Source of the DNA: CAYJPA01 sp964371945
GTDB taxonomy: Bacteria > Chloroflexota > Chloroflexia > Thermomicrobiales > UBA6265
DNA length: 29,540 nucleotides
Direction of reading: 5' to 3'
NCBI GenBank assembly: GCA_964371945.1
Contig: CAYJPA010000079.1
Location: 1 to 29,540, forward strand
The notes beneath the pieces are model-generated. The model did no database searches. It saw only the letters and a list, made by a program, of their open reading frames with translations, and was not told the origin of the DNA. The position numbers were made by a program, and so were the translations under genes. Positions 16,334 through 24,661 of this stretch are shown in pieces. The stretch's first letter is position 1. Every line of letters begins with the position of its first letter.

Positions 16334-17194
16334 CTATTTGTTCATTTCCTCTTGGAGGGTCTTGGTGCGCTCATACGCCGCGTAGACAGCGCGGGAGTAG
16401 ACGGTTCGAAGCCCGCCCTTTTCCATCTGGTAGATCGCGGCCGCGGACGTTCCTCCCGGAGAAGTAACCATGTTACGCAGCTCAGCCATGTGCTTCTTCG
16501 ATGCGCGTGCGAAATCGACCGAACCGCTGACCGTCTGCAGCACGATCTGCTCGGCGATCCGGCGGGGAAAGCCCATGTGCACGCCGGCGTCGATCAACGC
16601 CTCCATCATCAGGAAAACATACGTCGGACCGGTGCCACTAAGCGCGGTCGCCATGTCGACGTACTTTTCCTCGTCGACGAAGAGCTCTTCGCCGAGAGCC
16701 CCGAGCACCGTCTGGATCTGACAGCGTTGAGCTTCATCCACATCTGGAGTCGCGGTCCAGACCATCATGCCCTGCCCGATCTGGGCGGGCGTATTCGGCA
16801 TCACCCGCACAATCGCGCCGTGACCCAGCCCTCGACTCAGTGCGTCGACACCCGCGCCGGCCACGATCGAAATGACGACCTGCTTCGGCTCGAGCCGGCC
16901 ATAAACCTGTTTCATCACCCCGGCCAGTGCCTGCGGTTTGACCGTCAGAAAGACGAGATCGGCGCCGACGATCGAATCGCGATTCGATTCGTTTGTTTTG
17001 ACGCCAAACCGGCGATGCAGCGATTCACGCCGGTCTTCACGGGGATGACTGGCCACTATTTGATCGGGTTCGACAAGCCGGCGATCGAGCAGACCGGCGA
17101 TCATCGCTTCGGCCATGACGCCGGCCCCCACAAATGCGAGCCGCGATCCTGCCAACGCTGCGCCTGTTGTTAAATCGACTGAACCGGCTGTCAC
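16334..17194 (-). CDS. proC: Pyrroline-5-carboxylate reductase
   Basis: Catalyses the last step of proline synthesis, NAD(P)H-dependent reduction of 1-pyrroline-5-carboxylate. The 286-residue protein has the N-terminal Rossmann motif FVGAGVMAEAMIAGLL, VKPQALAGVM, VRVMPNTPAQIGQGM, and the C-terminal signature ALSGTGPTYVFLMMEAL followed by VTSPGGTSAAAI, all canonical for ProC. The GTG start at 17194 has a G-rich GGGGGGTGA just upstream. The first ~15 residues precede the fold and a slightly later start cannot be excluded. It is the first gene of the proC-ilvA pair and is divergent from the YyaL-type gene across about 140 bases. Confidence 0.95.
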   Translation of the reverse strand: MTAGSVDLTTGAALAGSRLAFVGAGVMAEAMIAGLLDRRLVEPDQIVASHPREDRRESLHRRFGVKTNESNRDSIVGADLVFLTVKPQALAGVMKQVYGRLEPKQVVISIVAGAGVDALSRGLGHGAIVRVMPNTPAQIGQGMMVWTATPDVDEAQRCQIQTVLGALGEELFVDEEKYVDMATALSGTGPTYVFLMMEALIDAGVHMGFPRRIAEQIVLQTVSGSVDFARASKKHMAELRNMVTSPGGTSAAAIYQMEKGGLRTVYSRAVYAAYERTKTLQEEMNK

Positions 17195-17333
17195 GTCTCA
17201 CCCCCCAACTTAATTACGTGGTCTCTTCGGGAATTGTAGTCATCCAACAGACGACCATAGCGTCATTCGAAGCCGGGCACGACAATTGCGGCACACCGTT
17301 GGGGCGTTCACCCACTATGAAAGCGAGTGGTCA

Positions 17334-19409
17334 GTGCCAAACCGGCTTGCAAGCGAAACCAGTCCTTACCTGCTGCAGCACAAAGACAATCCGGTTGACT
17401 GGTTCCCCTGGGGCCCGGAAGCCCTCACCAAAGCGCGAACCGAAGACAAGCCGATCCTCGTCAGCATCGGCTACGCCGCGTGCCACTGGTGCCATGTGAT
17501 GGAGCACGAGTCGTTCGAGAATCGAACTACCGCCGCCCTTATGAACGACCTCTTTGTCAACATCAAAGTCGATCGTGAGGAACGGCCCGACCTCGATTCG
17601 ATCTACATGACGGCAGTGCAGGCACTGTCAGGACAGGGCGGCTGGCCCCTCAACGCATTCCTTACGCCGGAAGGCGTGCCGTTCTACGGCGGAACCTACT
17701 GGCCGCCGGAAGAGCGAATGGGTATGCCCTCATTCCGGAAAGTGCTCGAAGCAGTCGCGGATGCCTATCAGAATCGCAAGAACGAAGTCATCGAAAACGG
17801 CGAGCAAATCCTTGAGCTTCTGCGAAAAGCAGGCCCCACGGCCGACCAATCCGGCGAGCTAACCGGCGAGATTCTTTCCTCCGCGGCAATCGCGCTCGCC
17901 CGGCAATTCGACGGCGAGCACGGCGGATTCGGCCGCGCGCCGAAGTTCCCGCAGCCTTCCGTATTGGAATTCCTGCTGCGACACCATCGGACAACCGGCG
18001 ACGACCGTTCTGCTCGAATGGTCAAGTTGACGCTCGATAAGATGGCCGCGGGCGGGATGTATGACCAGATCGGCGGCGGTTTTCACCGGTATGCGGTCGA
18101 CGCCATCTGGCTCGTGCCCCATTTTGAAAAGATGCTCTACGACAACGCGCAACTTGCCCGCACGTACTTGGACGCTTTCCGCCTCTTTGACGAGCCGGAC
18201 TACGCGCGGATCGCGACCGAAACGCTCGGCTACGTGGTCGAAGAGATGACGAGTCCCGAGGGCGGCTTCTATGCGACCCAAGACGCCGACAGCGAGGGCG
18301 AAGAGGGCAAGTTTTACGTTTGGTCGCTCGCGGAGATCGAGTCGATTCTCGGTCCCGACGACGGCAGAATTTTTGCTGCCTATTACGGTGTGATGCCGGG
18401 TGGCAACTTCGAAGGGCACACGATTCTGTCGATGCCGCGACCCGTGCATCGTGTGGCTCAGGAGCTGGGACTGTCCATGGAAGAGCTCGAAGCGACAGTT
18501 TCGGGATCGAAGGCCAGGCTCTATGAAGCGCGAGCGAAGCGAATCTGGCCGGGTCGCGATGACAAGATCATTACAAGCTGGAACGGGATGATGCTTCGCG
18601 CGTTCGCCGAGGCCTCGCGAACGCTCAAACGCGACGACTACCGGCAAGTTGCCGTCACCAACGCGACATTCCTGCTCTCGAACTTGGCGCACGATGGACG
18701 GCTCTTCCGCACCTACAAGGACGGCATCGCCAAAATCGACGGCTTTCTCGAGGATTACGCCAACCTAATCGACGGATTGATCTCGCTCTACGAAGCGACC
18801 TTCGACCGGAGATGGATTGACGAGGCGATGAGGCTTGCCGAGTCGATGATCCGCGAGTTTGCCGGCGAAGGAGGACGTGGCTTCTTCGATACCGCTTCGT
18901 CCGCCGAGCAGCTTGTTAGCCGTCCGCGCGATCTTCATGACGGTGCGACGCCGTCAGGCAACGCCGTGGCGATTTCTGTTTTGTTCCGGCTCTATCTTTT
19001 CACCGGACGGGAGGATTTTCAATCGCGAGCGATCGATGTGCTGAGCATGATGAGCAGGCCAATGGCGGAGCAACCGCTCGGATTTGGACGTTTCCTGGCG
19101 ACGCTTGATGCCTACACCGGAACGCATCGCGAGATCGCGATCGTCGGACACCCATGTGATCCATGTGTCCGGGAGTTCGCGGAAGCTGTTTACAGCCGAT
19201 TCGAGCCTAACGCGATCCTGGGCTACGTCGATCCCGCCGACCCGGACTCGATCGAGGGAATGCCGTTCCTCGAGTACCGCCCAATGCAGAAGGAGCGAGC
19301 CACCGCCTACCTCTGTGAGCACTTCTCGTGCATGCCCCCGGTCCACGAACCGGCGGATTTGGCCGACCAGCTAACCCGGGGAACTGGTATAACTTGGCAA
19401 GCATTCTGA
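17334..19409 (+). CDS. YyaL/SPATA20-type thioredoxin-domain protein (DUF255)
   Basis: Large protein combining an N-terminal thioredoxin-like domain (DUF255) with a C-terminal six-hairpin glycosidase-like (alpha/alpha toroid) domain, homologous to B. subtilis YyaL and mammalian SPATA20; biochemical role unknown. I chose GTG 17334 because homologues begin with PNRLASETSPYLLQH; the frame is open from 17286. The product has 691 residues. The redox-like motif is GYAACHWCHVMEHESFEN, followed by KVDREERPDLD and SGQGGWPLNAFLTP. Later segments VPHFEKMLYDNAQL and ITSWNGMMLRAFAEA are family hallmarks. It is followed after 18 bases by the DUF488 cassette, with which it may be cotranscribed, though its GC content is that of the host genome. 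Confidence 0.93.
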   Translation: MPNRLASETSPYLLQHKDNPVDWFPWGPEALTKARTEDKPILVSIGYAACHWCHVMEHESFENRTTAALMNDLFVNIKVDREERPDLDSIYMTAVQALSGQGGWPLNAFLTPEGVPFYGGTYWPPEERMGMPSFRKVLEAVADAYQNRKNEVIENGEQILELLRKAGPTADQSGELTGEILSSAAIALARQFDGEHGGFGRAPKFPQPSVLEFLLRHHRTTGDDRSARMVKLTLDKMAAGGMYDQIGGGFHRYAVDAIWLVPHFEKMLYDNAQLARTYLDAFRLFDEPDYARIATETLGYVVEEMTSPEGGFYATQDADSEGEEGKFYVWSLAEIESILGPDDGRIFAAYYGVMPGGNFEGHTILSMPRPVHRVAQELGLSMEELEATVSGSKARLYEARAKRIWPGRDDKIITSWNGMMLRAFAEASRTLKRDDYRQVAVTNATFLLSNLAHDGRLFRTYKDGIAKIDGFLEDYANLIDGLISLYEATFDRRWIDEAMRLAESMIREFAGEGGRGFFDTASSAEQLVSRPRDLHDGATPSGNAVAISVLFRLYLFTGREDFQSRAIDVLSMMSRPMAEQPLGFGRFLATLDAYTGTHREIAIVGHPCDPCVREFAEAVYSRFEPNAILGYVDPADPDSIEGMPFLEYRPMQKERATAYLCEHFSCMPPVHEPADLADQLTRGTGITWQAF

Positions 19410-19427
19410 GGAGAAGGAGACAGGAAT

Positions 19428-19970
19428 TTGGGTGCGCCGGCAATCAGAAAACGAATCCTGACGATTGGGCACTCAAACCTCGAGATCGATCGATTCATCG
19501 CGACACTTGCCACTTGCGGCGTTACGACAGTGGTGGATGTTCGATCTCTCCCGTACAGCAAGTACTCACCGAGTTACAACCGCGAGGATCTTCAGAGGAT
19601 GCTGAGCGGAGCAGGGATCGACTACAGATTCGGGGGAGACTATTTGGGCGGAAGACCATCGGATCCGACCTGCTATAAGCGCGGCGAGATTCCGCAGCCA
19701 GGTGCGAATTACTTGGAAGAAGTCGATTACGAAGAGGTGGCTCGCCGCCCCTGGTTTCAGAAGGGAATCGAGCGTGTTCTTGCGCTAGCTGAAGATGGGA
19801 TAGTTGCGGTCATGTGCAGCGAGGAAGATCCCAGCCAATGCCACCGTCACCATCTCATTGCCCAGGCACTGATCCCATATGTCGATGTGATTGACATTCG
19901 CACGAGCACGGCAAACGAGCCCAAATTGGTGCCCGCTGAGCTAAAACCCAGACAGACAACGCTTTTCTAG
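19428..19970 (+). CDS. DUF488 family protein, first of two
   Basis: DUF488 protein of unknown function, 180 residues. Recognisable elements are the N-terminal ILTIGHSN, then TVVDVRSLPYSKYSPSYN, FGGDYLGGRP, and near the end the conserved VMCSEEDPSQCHRHHLIAQ with the family's Cys...CHR motif. The TTG start at 19428 is preceded by AGGAG at a good distance; the first six residues are not part of the domain. Base composition is clearly lower in GC than the flanking genes (47% in 19441-19500). It begins 18 bases after the YyaL-type gene and ends 10 bases before the second DUF488 gene, so the two are almost certainly cotranslated. The conserved Cys-His-Arg motif suggests a catalytic or ligand-binding site, which is inference. 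Confidence 0.9.
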   Translation: MGAPAIRKRILTIGHSNLEIDRFIATLATCGVTTVVDVRSLPYSKYSPSYNREDLQRMLSGAGIDYRFGGDYLGGRPSDPTCYKRGEIPQPGANYLEEVDYEEVARRPWFQKGIERVLALAEDGIVAVMCSEEDPSQCHRHHLIAQALIPYVDVIDIRTSTANEPKLVPAELKPRQTTLF

Positions 19971-19980
19971 GAGTGCCGCT

Positions 19981-20421
19981 ATGCGCCTCTACACAATTGG
20001 ATTTGCTGAAAAAAGTGCTGCCCTGTTTTTCGGGCTTTTGGCATCGAACAAGTTTGAATTGCTCGCGGACATTCGACTCCGCCCAGATGGCCAGCTCTCC
20101 GCATTTGCCAGGAAAGGCGACCTTCCTTATTTTCTGCAGCACCTCGTTGGAAGCCAATACACCCATTTGCCCATACTATCTCCCACCGATGATATACTAA
20201 AGGCGTATCGAAACGAAAAGAACTGGAATCGGTACGTCCAGGAATTTGAACGATTGATGGATGATCGAGGCATTCCGGGCTCACTTGATCGGACCCTCTT
20301 CGACGAGAGCACGGTGTGTCTGCTTTGCAGTGAGGCCTCTCCAAGACAGTGTCACCGGCGGCTGGTTGCCGAACGGCTGGCGAACGCGTGGGGAGGCGTT
20401 CAGATCATCCACCTTACCTAA
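19981..20421 (+). CDS. DUF488 family protein, second of two
   Basis: A second, divergent DUF488 protein of 146 residues, not a recent duplicate of the first. It begins MRLYTIGFAEKSA, continues with LLADIRLRPDGQLSAFARK and ends with LLCSEASPRQCHRRLVAERL, which carries the same Cys...CHR signature as its upstream partner. The ATG at 19981 lies 10 bases after the first DUF488 stop. GC is low here (43% in 20161-20220). It is shorter than the first, lacking the insert around the GGDYLGG element. Two non-identical DUF488 proteins followed by a dual-OB protein suggest a hetero-complex; that is inference from gene order. Confidence 0.87.
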   Translation: MRLYTIGFAEKSAALFFGLLASNKFELLADIRLRPDGQLSAFARKGDLPYFLQHLVGSQYTHLPILSPTDDILKAYRNEKNWNRYVQEFERLMDDRGIPGSLDRTLFDESTVCLLCSEASPRQCHRRLVAERLANAWGGVQIIHLT

Positions 20422-20438
20422 AGGCGTGGTGGTGCTCG

Positions 20439-21220
20439 ATGGCGGCAGTCGTGGTCACTGATCTCACCCGAATGTCTGGCACAAAGATCTGTTTAGCCGG
20501 GTACACCCTCGAAAACAACCGGCCAATAATGTGCGTGAGGCCCGAGATTCCTTTTGAACAATTGACCGAATCGTGGCTCTACTCTTCACAAGGCATTCTG
20601 CGTCCCTTTTCAGTTGTGGACTTTGCGTTACAACAACCCAATCCAGATCCGCCTCACACCGAGGACTGGACCATCAATCGAAGATACTCAATGGTTGATC
20701 CGTTTGCGGAGCATCTTGTCTCATCCGTCCTTGACGCGACTTGCAGTCGTTGCGTTCGTGATCTCTACGGGGATGAGCTTTTGTTTGAGCGCAGTTGGTA
20801 TGTTCCAGCCGGCGCCGGCGCCAAATCGCTTGGCACGATCCGCCCGAAGCGGGCCTTGGGTTTCAGCTATCGATGGCGAAGCGAATACCGGAAATGGGAC
20901 TATCGCATTGAGTTTGATGACGAAAACGGCGACCATTTCAGGTTGTCTGTAACGGACCTTTGCCTGAGGTATCTGCTGGATTATTGGAAAAACGTCGAGA
21001 GATTGACGGCAGACGACGCTGCGAAAAGCTGCGTCGTCTGCTCTCGGAAAGCCACTCGGTTTACATCCGAATAGGGCTGGCGCGGGCCTTCAGAGACGAA
21101 TCGAAATGCTTCTTGCAAGTAACGGGCATCTACACGTTGCCAGATTATCTTCAAGGTCGTTGCCATGCCGATTATCGACCGGATGATCCCGTCGAGCCTC
21201 CTGTTGTCGTCCCGTTTTAG
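20439..21220 (+). pseudogene. Dual-OB-type protein linked to DUF488, frameshifted
   Basis: Third gene of the cassette, 17 bases after the second DUF488 gene. From ATG 20439 it reads VVVTDLTRMSGTKICLAGY, PPHTEDWTINRR, KSLGTIRPKRALGFSYRW and LSVTDLCLRYLLDYW, resembling proteins I know as dual OB domain-containing and commonly encoded beside DUF488. The zero frame stops at 21074. The -1 frame carries the expected C-terminal part, YIRIGLARAF, then FLQVTGIYTLPDYLQG, ending at 21220, directly against the convergent gene's stop. One missing A in the AAAA run at 21024-21027 would restore a 260-residue protein. The Cys-x-x-Cys seen in the zero frame after that point is therefore probably not real. Name confidence is moderate; frameshift confidence is high. 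Confidence 0.72.
21009..21041. repeat. 11-bp perfect hairpin around the dual-OB frameshift point
   Basis: GCAGACGACGC (21009-21019) and GCGTCGTCTGC (21031-21041) are perfect reverse complements with an 11-base loop that contains the AAAA run where the reading frame is lost. It lies inside coding sequence, upstream of no gene end, so it is not a terminator. Confidence 0.85.
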
Positions 21221-22027
21221 TTACTGCCGTGCGGGTGGGGCGACAAACGGCCGGGTCGTCGCGGCGATGACCGGGTTGCGAAGGATGCCGATCCCGCCGA
21301 TCTCAATTTCGCAGACGTCACCCGGCTTAAGTGGTCCAACTCCTTCGGGCGTTCCGGTCATGATGATATCGCCCGGGTCGAGGGTCATGATCCCCGAGAT
21401 GTAGGCGATCAATGTCCGCACATCCCAGAGCATGCTCGCCGTGGTCTGCGATTGCCGGACCTCGCCATTGACCCGTGAGATTACCGGGGTCGACGCGAGA
21501 TCGAGCTCAGTTTGGATGCATGGGCCGAGTGGACCGTAGGTGCGGAAGCCTTTCGCGCGGATCCACTGCCCGTCCTTTTTTTGTAGGGTTCTGTCGGAGA
21601 CGTCGTTACCGCAGGTAAAGCCGAGCACGTACGAGAGGGCATCGGCCGGCGAAACGTGATCGGCTGTCCTGCCGATGACGACCACGAGCTCCGCTTCGTG
21701 CTGCGTTTCGTTGTCGGGGTAGGCGATCTCGATCGCTTCGTTCGATCCGATCACCGCCGAGGTCGGTTTCATGAAGAGCACCGGCTCTTCAGGAATCTTG
21801 CGGGTGGCGTCCCGTTCGGTGACATGCGCGGCATAGTTGAGCCCGACGCAGACGATCTTCTTGGGATCGAGTGGTGAAAGTAGTTTGAGCTCGCTCACGG
21901 AACCGGCGGCGGATCCCGGCGTGAGACCTTGAAACAGATCGCCGGCCGCGGACAAAACCGTCTCGCCGTCGAGAATGCCGAATGCCGGCAGGTTGGTCGA
22001 CTCGTCCAGGTACCGAACGATTCTCAT
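21221..22027 (-). CDS. Fumarylacetoacetate hydrolase family protein
   Basis: FAH-fold enzyme of the kind acting on 2-keto acids in aromatic or sugar-acid catabolism (hydratase, isomerase, decarboxylase or acylpyruvase). The 268-residue protein has an N-terminal small domain and a C-terminal catalytic domain with VCVGLNYAAHV, the metal-binding acidic triad region HEAELVVVIG plus CGNDVSDR, KGFRTYGPLGPCI and IIMTGTPEGVGPLKPGD. The ATG at 22027 has GGATGAG just upstream. Specific substrate cannot be assigned. The gene ends with TAA abutting the TAG of the convergent dual-OB gene with no spacer. Confidence 0.93.
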   Translation of the reverse strand: MRIVRYLDESTNLPAFGILDGETVLSAAGDLFQGLTPGSAAGSVSELKLLSPLDPKKIVCVGLNYAAHVTERDATRKIPEEPVLFMKPTSAVIGSNEAIEIAYPDNETQHEAELVVVIGRTADHVSPADALSYVLGFTCGNDVSDRTLQKKDGQWIRAKGFRTYGPLGPCIQTELDLASTPVISRVNGEVRQSQTTASMLWDVRTLIAYISGIMTLDPGDIIMTGTPEGVGPLKPGDVCEIEIGGIGILRNPVIAATTRPFVAPPARQ

Positions 22028-22209
22028 CTGCTCATCCTTCGATCGCGTTTAGGCACTAAACCCAGCCGGGAATTGTACGCTTGTGCCCAGGAGTCAGGTA
22101 TGCTCGCGCGAAGCAAGAGTGAAATCGTCGATTCCGGACGCTACTCTCGTTCATAACAAAATTGCCATGTGCAAGCGATGCGCTCACGTCCTCGACCCAG
22201 GAATCTCAC

Positions 22210-22989
22210 ATGCCTGATCTCTTTATCGAGCTTCTCCGTCACGATGACACGCCAGGGACCACCCCCCCGCCTCTGACTGAGGACGAAGCGTTGCTGCTCC
22301 TCGATGAATCTGAAATCACGGCGGCTCAGCTCATCCCCTGGGGCTCGAATTATTCGTTCGCGGTCGCGCTCGAAACGGCTGCCGGACGCGACCAACTGGC
22401 TGTCTACAAGCCCAGGGCGGGCGAAGCGCCGCTCTACGATTTCCCGGACGGCACGCTCTTTCTGCGCGAGGTGGCCGCCTACCACCTGAGCAAGATGCTC
22501 GGCTGGGACATCGTGCCGCCGACCATCGTCCGTGAAGGACCCCATGGAATCGGTAGCCTGCAGCTTTACGTTGAGCCAATGCCGGAGTCGGAATCGTGGG
22601 ATCCTCGCCAGTTTTGGGGACGCTGCTCGCTGGAGATCGAACGACTGGTCCTGTTCGATCACATTGCGAACAACGCCGATCGGAAGCTCTCGCACTGTCT
22701 CCGGGACGTACAAGGCAAGATCTGGGGCATCGACCACGGGTTGACCTTCAACGAGTATCCGAAGCTCCGAACGGCGCTCTGGCAGTTCGTTGGCCGGCCG
22801 ATCTCAGAGCGGTTGCTCACCGATCTCAGTCGGGTGATGGAACGGGAAGACGAGGTGCGACTGGCGTTCGATGGTTTCCTCGCCGGATATGAACTGGACG
22901 CGCTTCTCGCACGTATCGGCCGTTTCGCGGAAAAGGGCCAGTACCCGCGGCTCAACCCGCGGCGAAACATTCCCTACGGCTGGTGGTGA
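22210..22989 (+). CDS. SCO1664-type kinase-fold protein (TIGR03843-like)
   Basis: Protein of 259 residues with an atypical kinase fold of the HipA/PI3-4-kinase-like kind. AVYKPRAGEAPLYDFP carries the probable ATP-binding Lys, LFDHIANNADRKLSHCL is the catalytic-loop equivalent (Asp and Asn), and WGIDHGLTFN takes the place of the DFG motif. The C-terminus YGWW is unusual in its aromatic end but lies after a regular helical part. In actinobacteria this family is encoded with a histidine-phosphatase-like protein and DUF3090; neither is here. I chose ATG 22210, with AGGA nine bases upstream, over ATG 22162. Its substrate is unknown. Confidence 0.85.
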   Translation: MPDLFIELLRHDDTPGTTPPPLTEDEALLLLDESEITAAQLIPWGSNYSFAVALETAAGRDQLAVYKPRAGEAPLYDFPDGTLFLREVAAYHLSKMLGWDIVPPTIVREGPHGIGSLQLYVEPMPESESWDPRQFWGRCSLEIERLVLFDHIANNADRKLSHCLRDVQGKIWGIDHGLTFNEYPKLRTALWQFVGRPISERLLTDLSRVMEREDEVRLAFDGFLAGYELDALLARIGRFAEKGQYPRLNPRRNIPYGWW

Positions 22990-23031
22990 AACGGATCTCA
23001 TTTCGCGGCGGGACTGAGACGGTCTCCTCGG

Positions 23032-24132
23032 CTAGATTCTGCTCACCTCAATGATTGCCTTCACCGCGCCTTTTCCGAGCTCCATGATGTGTACCCCGTT
23101 CGCGAGTCCCTGAATGCGATGAGTGATCAACTTTCCGGCCAACCTGGGCCACAATTCCTCAAATGTTCGCAAGTCGTCTACCGCGGCGCGGAAATCGGTC
23201 AGCGATGAGTTGACCGAACCGACCATCACCTTGTTGCCACCCACGAAACCGCGGTTGATCTGATCGGCCGGAATCGTCCTCTCGGTCGTGCCGCCGGTTC
23301 CACTCAACAGCACCAGCACGCCGTTGATGCCGAGAAGTTGCATCGCGCTCCCGAGCGGGGCGGTGCTGCCGGTGCATTCGATGATGATGTCGACGTTCGG
23401 GAGCCCACTCTTCAACTCCGCGACCGTGTGATCCGGGCCATAGATGTAGCTCCCGCCGCAGCCATGCACGATCGCCTCGCTGTCGTTTGGAACCGGTTTC
23501 AGATCGATCGTGTGCACTTCCAAACCATGCGCGCGCAGCATCAACGTGCCGAGAAGACCGATCGGTCCTGCGCCATACACAACCGCGGTTCGCGGCTTCC
23601 AGCTCTGGATCCGGCTTTGCACACCTTTGGCGACCCGCCACGCCTTTTCAGGAACACTCAATGGCTCGACCAGCACGCCGATGTGCCCAAGCTCGTGCGG
23701 AACGCGCACGATGTTCTTCACATTCTCGACGAAGCGTTCTGTGTAGTAACCGTGGAGCCCGAGAATGCCGCGCTCTTTGTAGCCGTGCACCGCGCAAAAG
23801 TCCGATTCTCCGGCGACACAGGCATCGCACGAACAACCCCGGCGCGCGGTCGCGGTAACCAGGTCGCCGGGCGCGAGCGATGAAACGTCGGGACCGACGT
23901 GCTCGACGATGCCGAGCATCTCGTGACCGATCACGAGCTCGGTTGCATCGTCGGGCGCCCGGCCGAATCGGCCCTCGATCAGCTCACGGTCGGTGCCGCA
24001 TACACCGGCCTGAAGCACGCGAACCTCGACATCGGACGGTCCAACCCCGGGCAAATCAAGCTCGGTGAGATGAAGCGAATGGGCGGTTCCGGGATAGATT
24101 GCAAGACCCGCGACACGCGTTCTTGACGTCAA
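23032..24132 (-). CDS. Zinc-dependent dehydrogenase (glucose 1-dehydrogenase-like, MDR)
   Basis: Medium-chain dehydrogenase related to archaeal-type glucose 1-dehydrogenase, oxidising a sugar or polyol with NAD(P)+. Catalytic zinc ligands are in GVCGTDREL and IGHEMLG; structural-zinc cysteines lie in CSCDACVAGESDFC. The Rossmann motif is VYGAGPIGLLGTL, followed by HTIDLKPVPN, and YTERFVENVKNIVRVP with LVEPLSVPEKAW is typical of the glucose dehydrogenase branch. The frame is open to 24267, but TTG 24132 is preceded by AAAGGAGG at six bases and gives 366 residues, so I use it. Cofactor preference cannot be settled by eye. It is divergent from rpsU. Confidence 0.9.
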   Translation of the reverse strand: MTSRTRVAGLAIYPGTAHSLHLTELDLPGVGPSDVEVRVLQAGVCGTDRELIEGRFGRAPDDATELVIGHEMLGIVEHVGPDVSSLAPGDLVTATARRGCSCDACVAGESDFCAVHGYKERGILGLHGYYTERFVENVKNIVRVPHELGHIGVLVEPLSVPEKAWRVAKGVQSRIQSWKPRTAVVYGAGPIGLLGTLMLRAHGLEVHTIDLKPVPNDSEAIVHGCGGSYIYGPDHTVAELKSGLPNVDIIIECTGSTAPLGSAMQLLGINGVLVLLSGTGGTTERTIPADQINRGFVGGNKVMVGSVNSSLTDFRAAVDDLRTFEELWPRLAGKLITHRIQGLANGVHIMELGKGAVKAIIEVSRI

Positions 24133-24165
24133 ATGACGCCTCCTTTCAATTGGCCAACATTGTCG

Positions 24166-24171
24166 TATACT
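24166..24171 (+). promoter_or_regulatory. Possible -10 box upstream of rpsU
   Basis: TATACT sits in an AT-rich part of the 133-base divergent spacer, about 95 bases before the rpsU ATG. A weak CTTTCA lies 17 bases upstream as a possible -35 but overlaps the ribosome binding site of the divergent dehydrogenase. Candidate only. Confidence 0.28.
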
Positions 24172-24265
24172 TTCCCGGCGCTTTTGAGCGTAAGGTGAGT
24201 ACTTGGTGTGCGCAACGGGACGAGGGTGTTGACCGTTGCGCGGTCGAGGATGGTGACAATAACGC

Positions 24266-24448
24266 ATGCGAGTGGAGCTAAAAGATTCCGAGGGGTTCGA
24301 TCAACTTCTGAAGCGCTTTACCAAGGGCATCGAGCGGTCGGGGATCATCCGCGAGCATCGCCGCGGCCTGCGCTTTATCAGCGCTCAGGAGGAGAATCGC
24401 GCCAAACGACGGAAGGCCGAACGCCGCCGCCGCCGCAACGCGACCTAA
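24266..24448 (+). CDS. rpsU: Small ribosomal subunit protein bS21
   Basis: bS21 of the 30S subunit, which lies near the anti-Shine-Dalgarno end of 16S rRNA and aids initiation on natural mRNAs. The 60-residue protein begins MRVELKDSEGFDQLLKRFTK and ends with the very basic ENRAKRRKAERRRRRNAT; both the N-terminal helix pattern (LLKRFTKGIERSGI) and the Arg/Lys-rich C-terminal helix match the family. It is monocistronic: the next plus gene starts more than 200 bases later and a strong hairpin lies between. Confidence 0.9.
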   Translation: MRVELKDSEGFDQLLKRFTKGIERSGIIREHRRGLRFISAQEENRAKRRKAERRRRRNAT

Positions 24449-24508
24449 TCCCTCTGGATCGGCTGTCGATCCGCCATTAATCCGCAAAACGCTCGAGCTC
24501 TCGGAACC

Positions 24509-24540
24509 AAACGCCGGCCGGTACAAACCGGCCGGCGTTT
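24509..24540 (+). terminator. Strong terminator hairpin after rpsU
   Basis: AAACGCCGGCCGG (24509-24521) and CCGGCCGGCGTTT (24528-24540) form a 13-bp perfect stem with a six-base loop TACAAA. The arm ends in TTT and is followed by a weakly T-rich CGTGTTGCTT. It lies 60 bases after the rpsU stop and separates it from the FAD oxidoreductase gene. Confidence 0.82.
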
Positions 24541-24661
24541 CGTGTTGCTTGCGGCTAAACGTGCCGACGATGCGATCGCGGCGAGGCTAACGGCCGGGTG
24601 CTATCATGCCGCCGAGTGCAGCCCATCCGAATGATTGGCGCTCCGTGCACGGGAGAATCCA

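Noticed and set aside
16265..17173. 302-codon plus-strand frame opposite proC and the start of ilvA
   Set aside because: It lacks any domain pattern and overlaps two well-supported genes; a shadow of high-GC codon use.
21020..21030. Programmed -1 ribosomal frameshift in the dual-OB gene
   Set aside because: The site reads GCG AAA AGC, which is not an X XXY YYZ heptamer, and re-pairing Lys-tRNA at GAA is poor. Kept only as a weak alternative in the findings.
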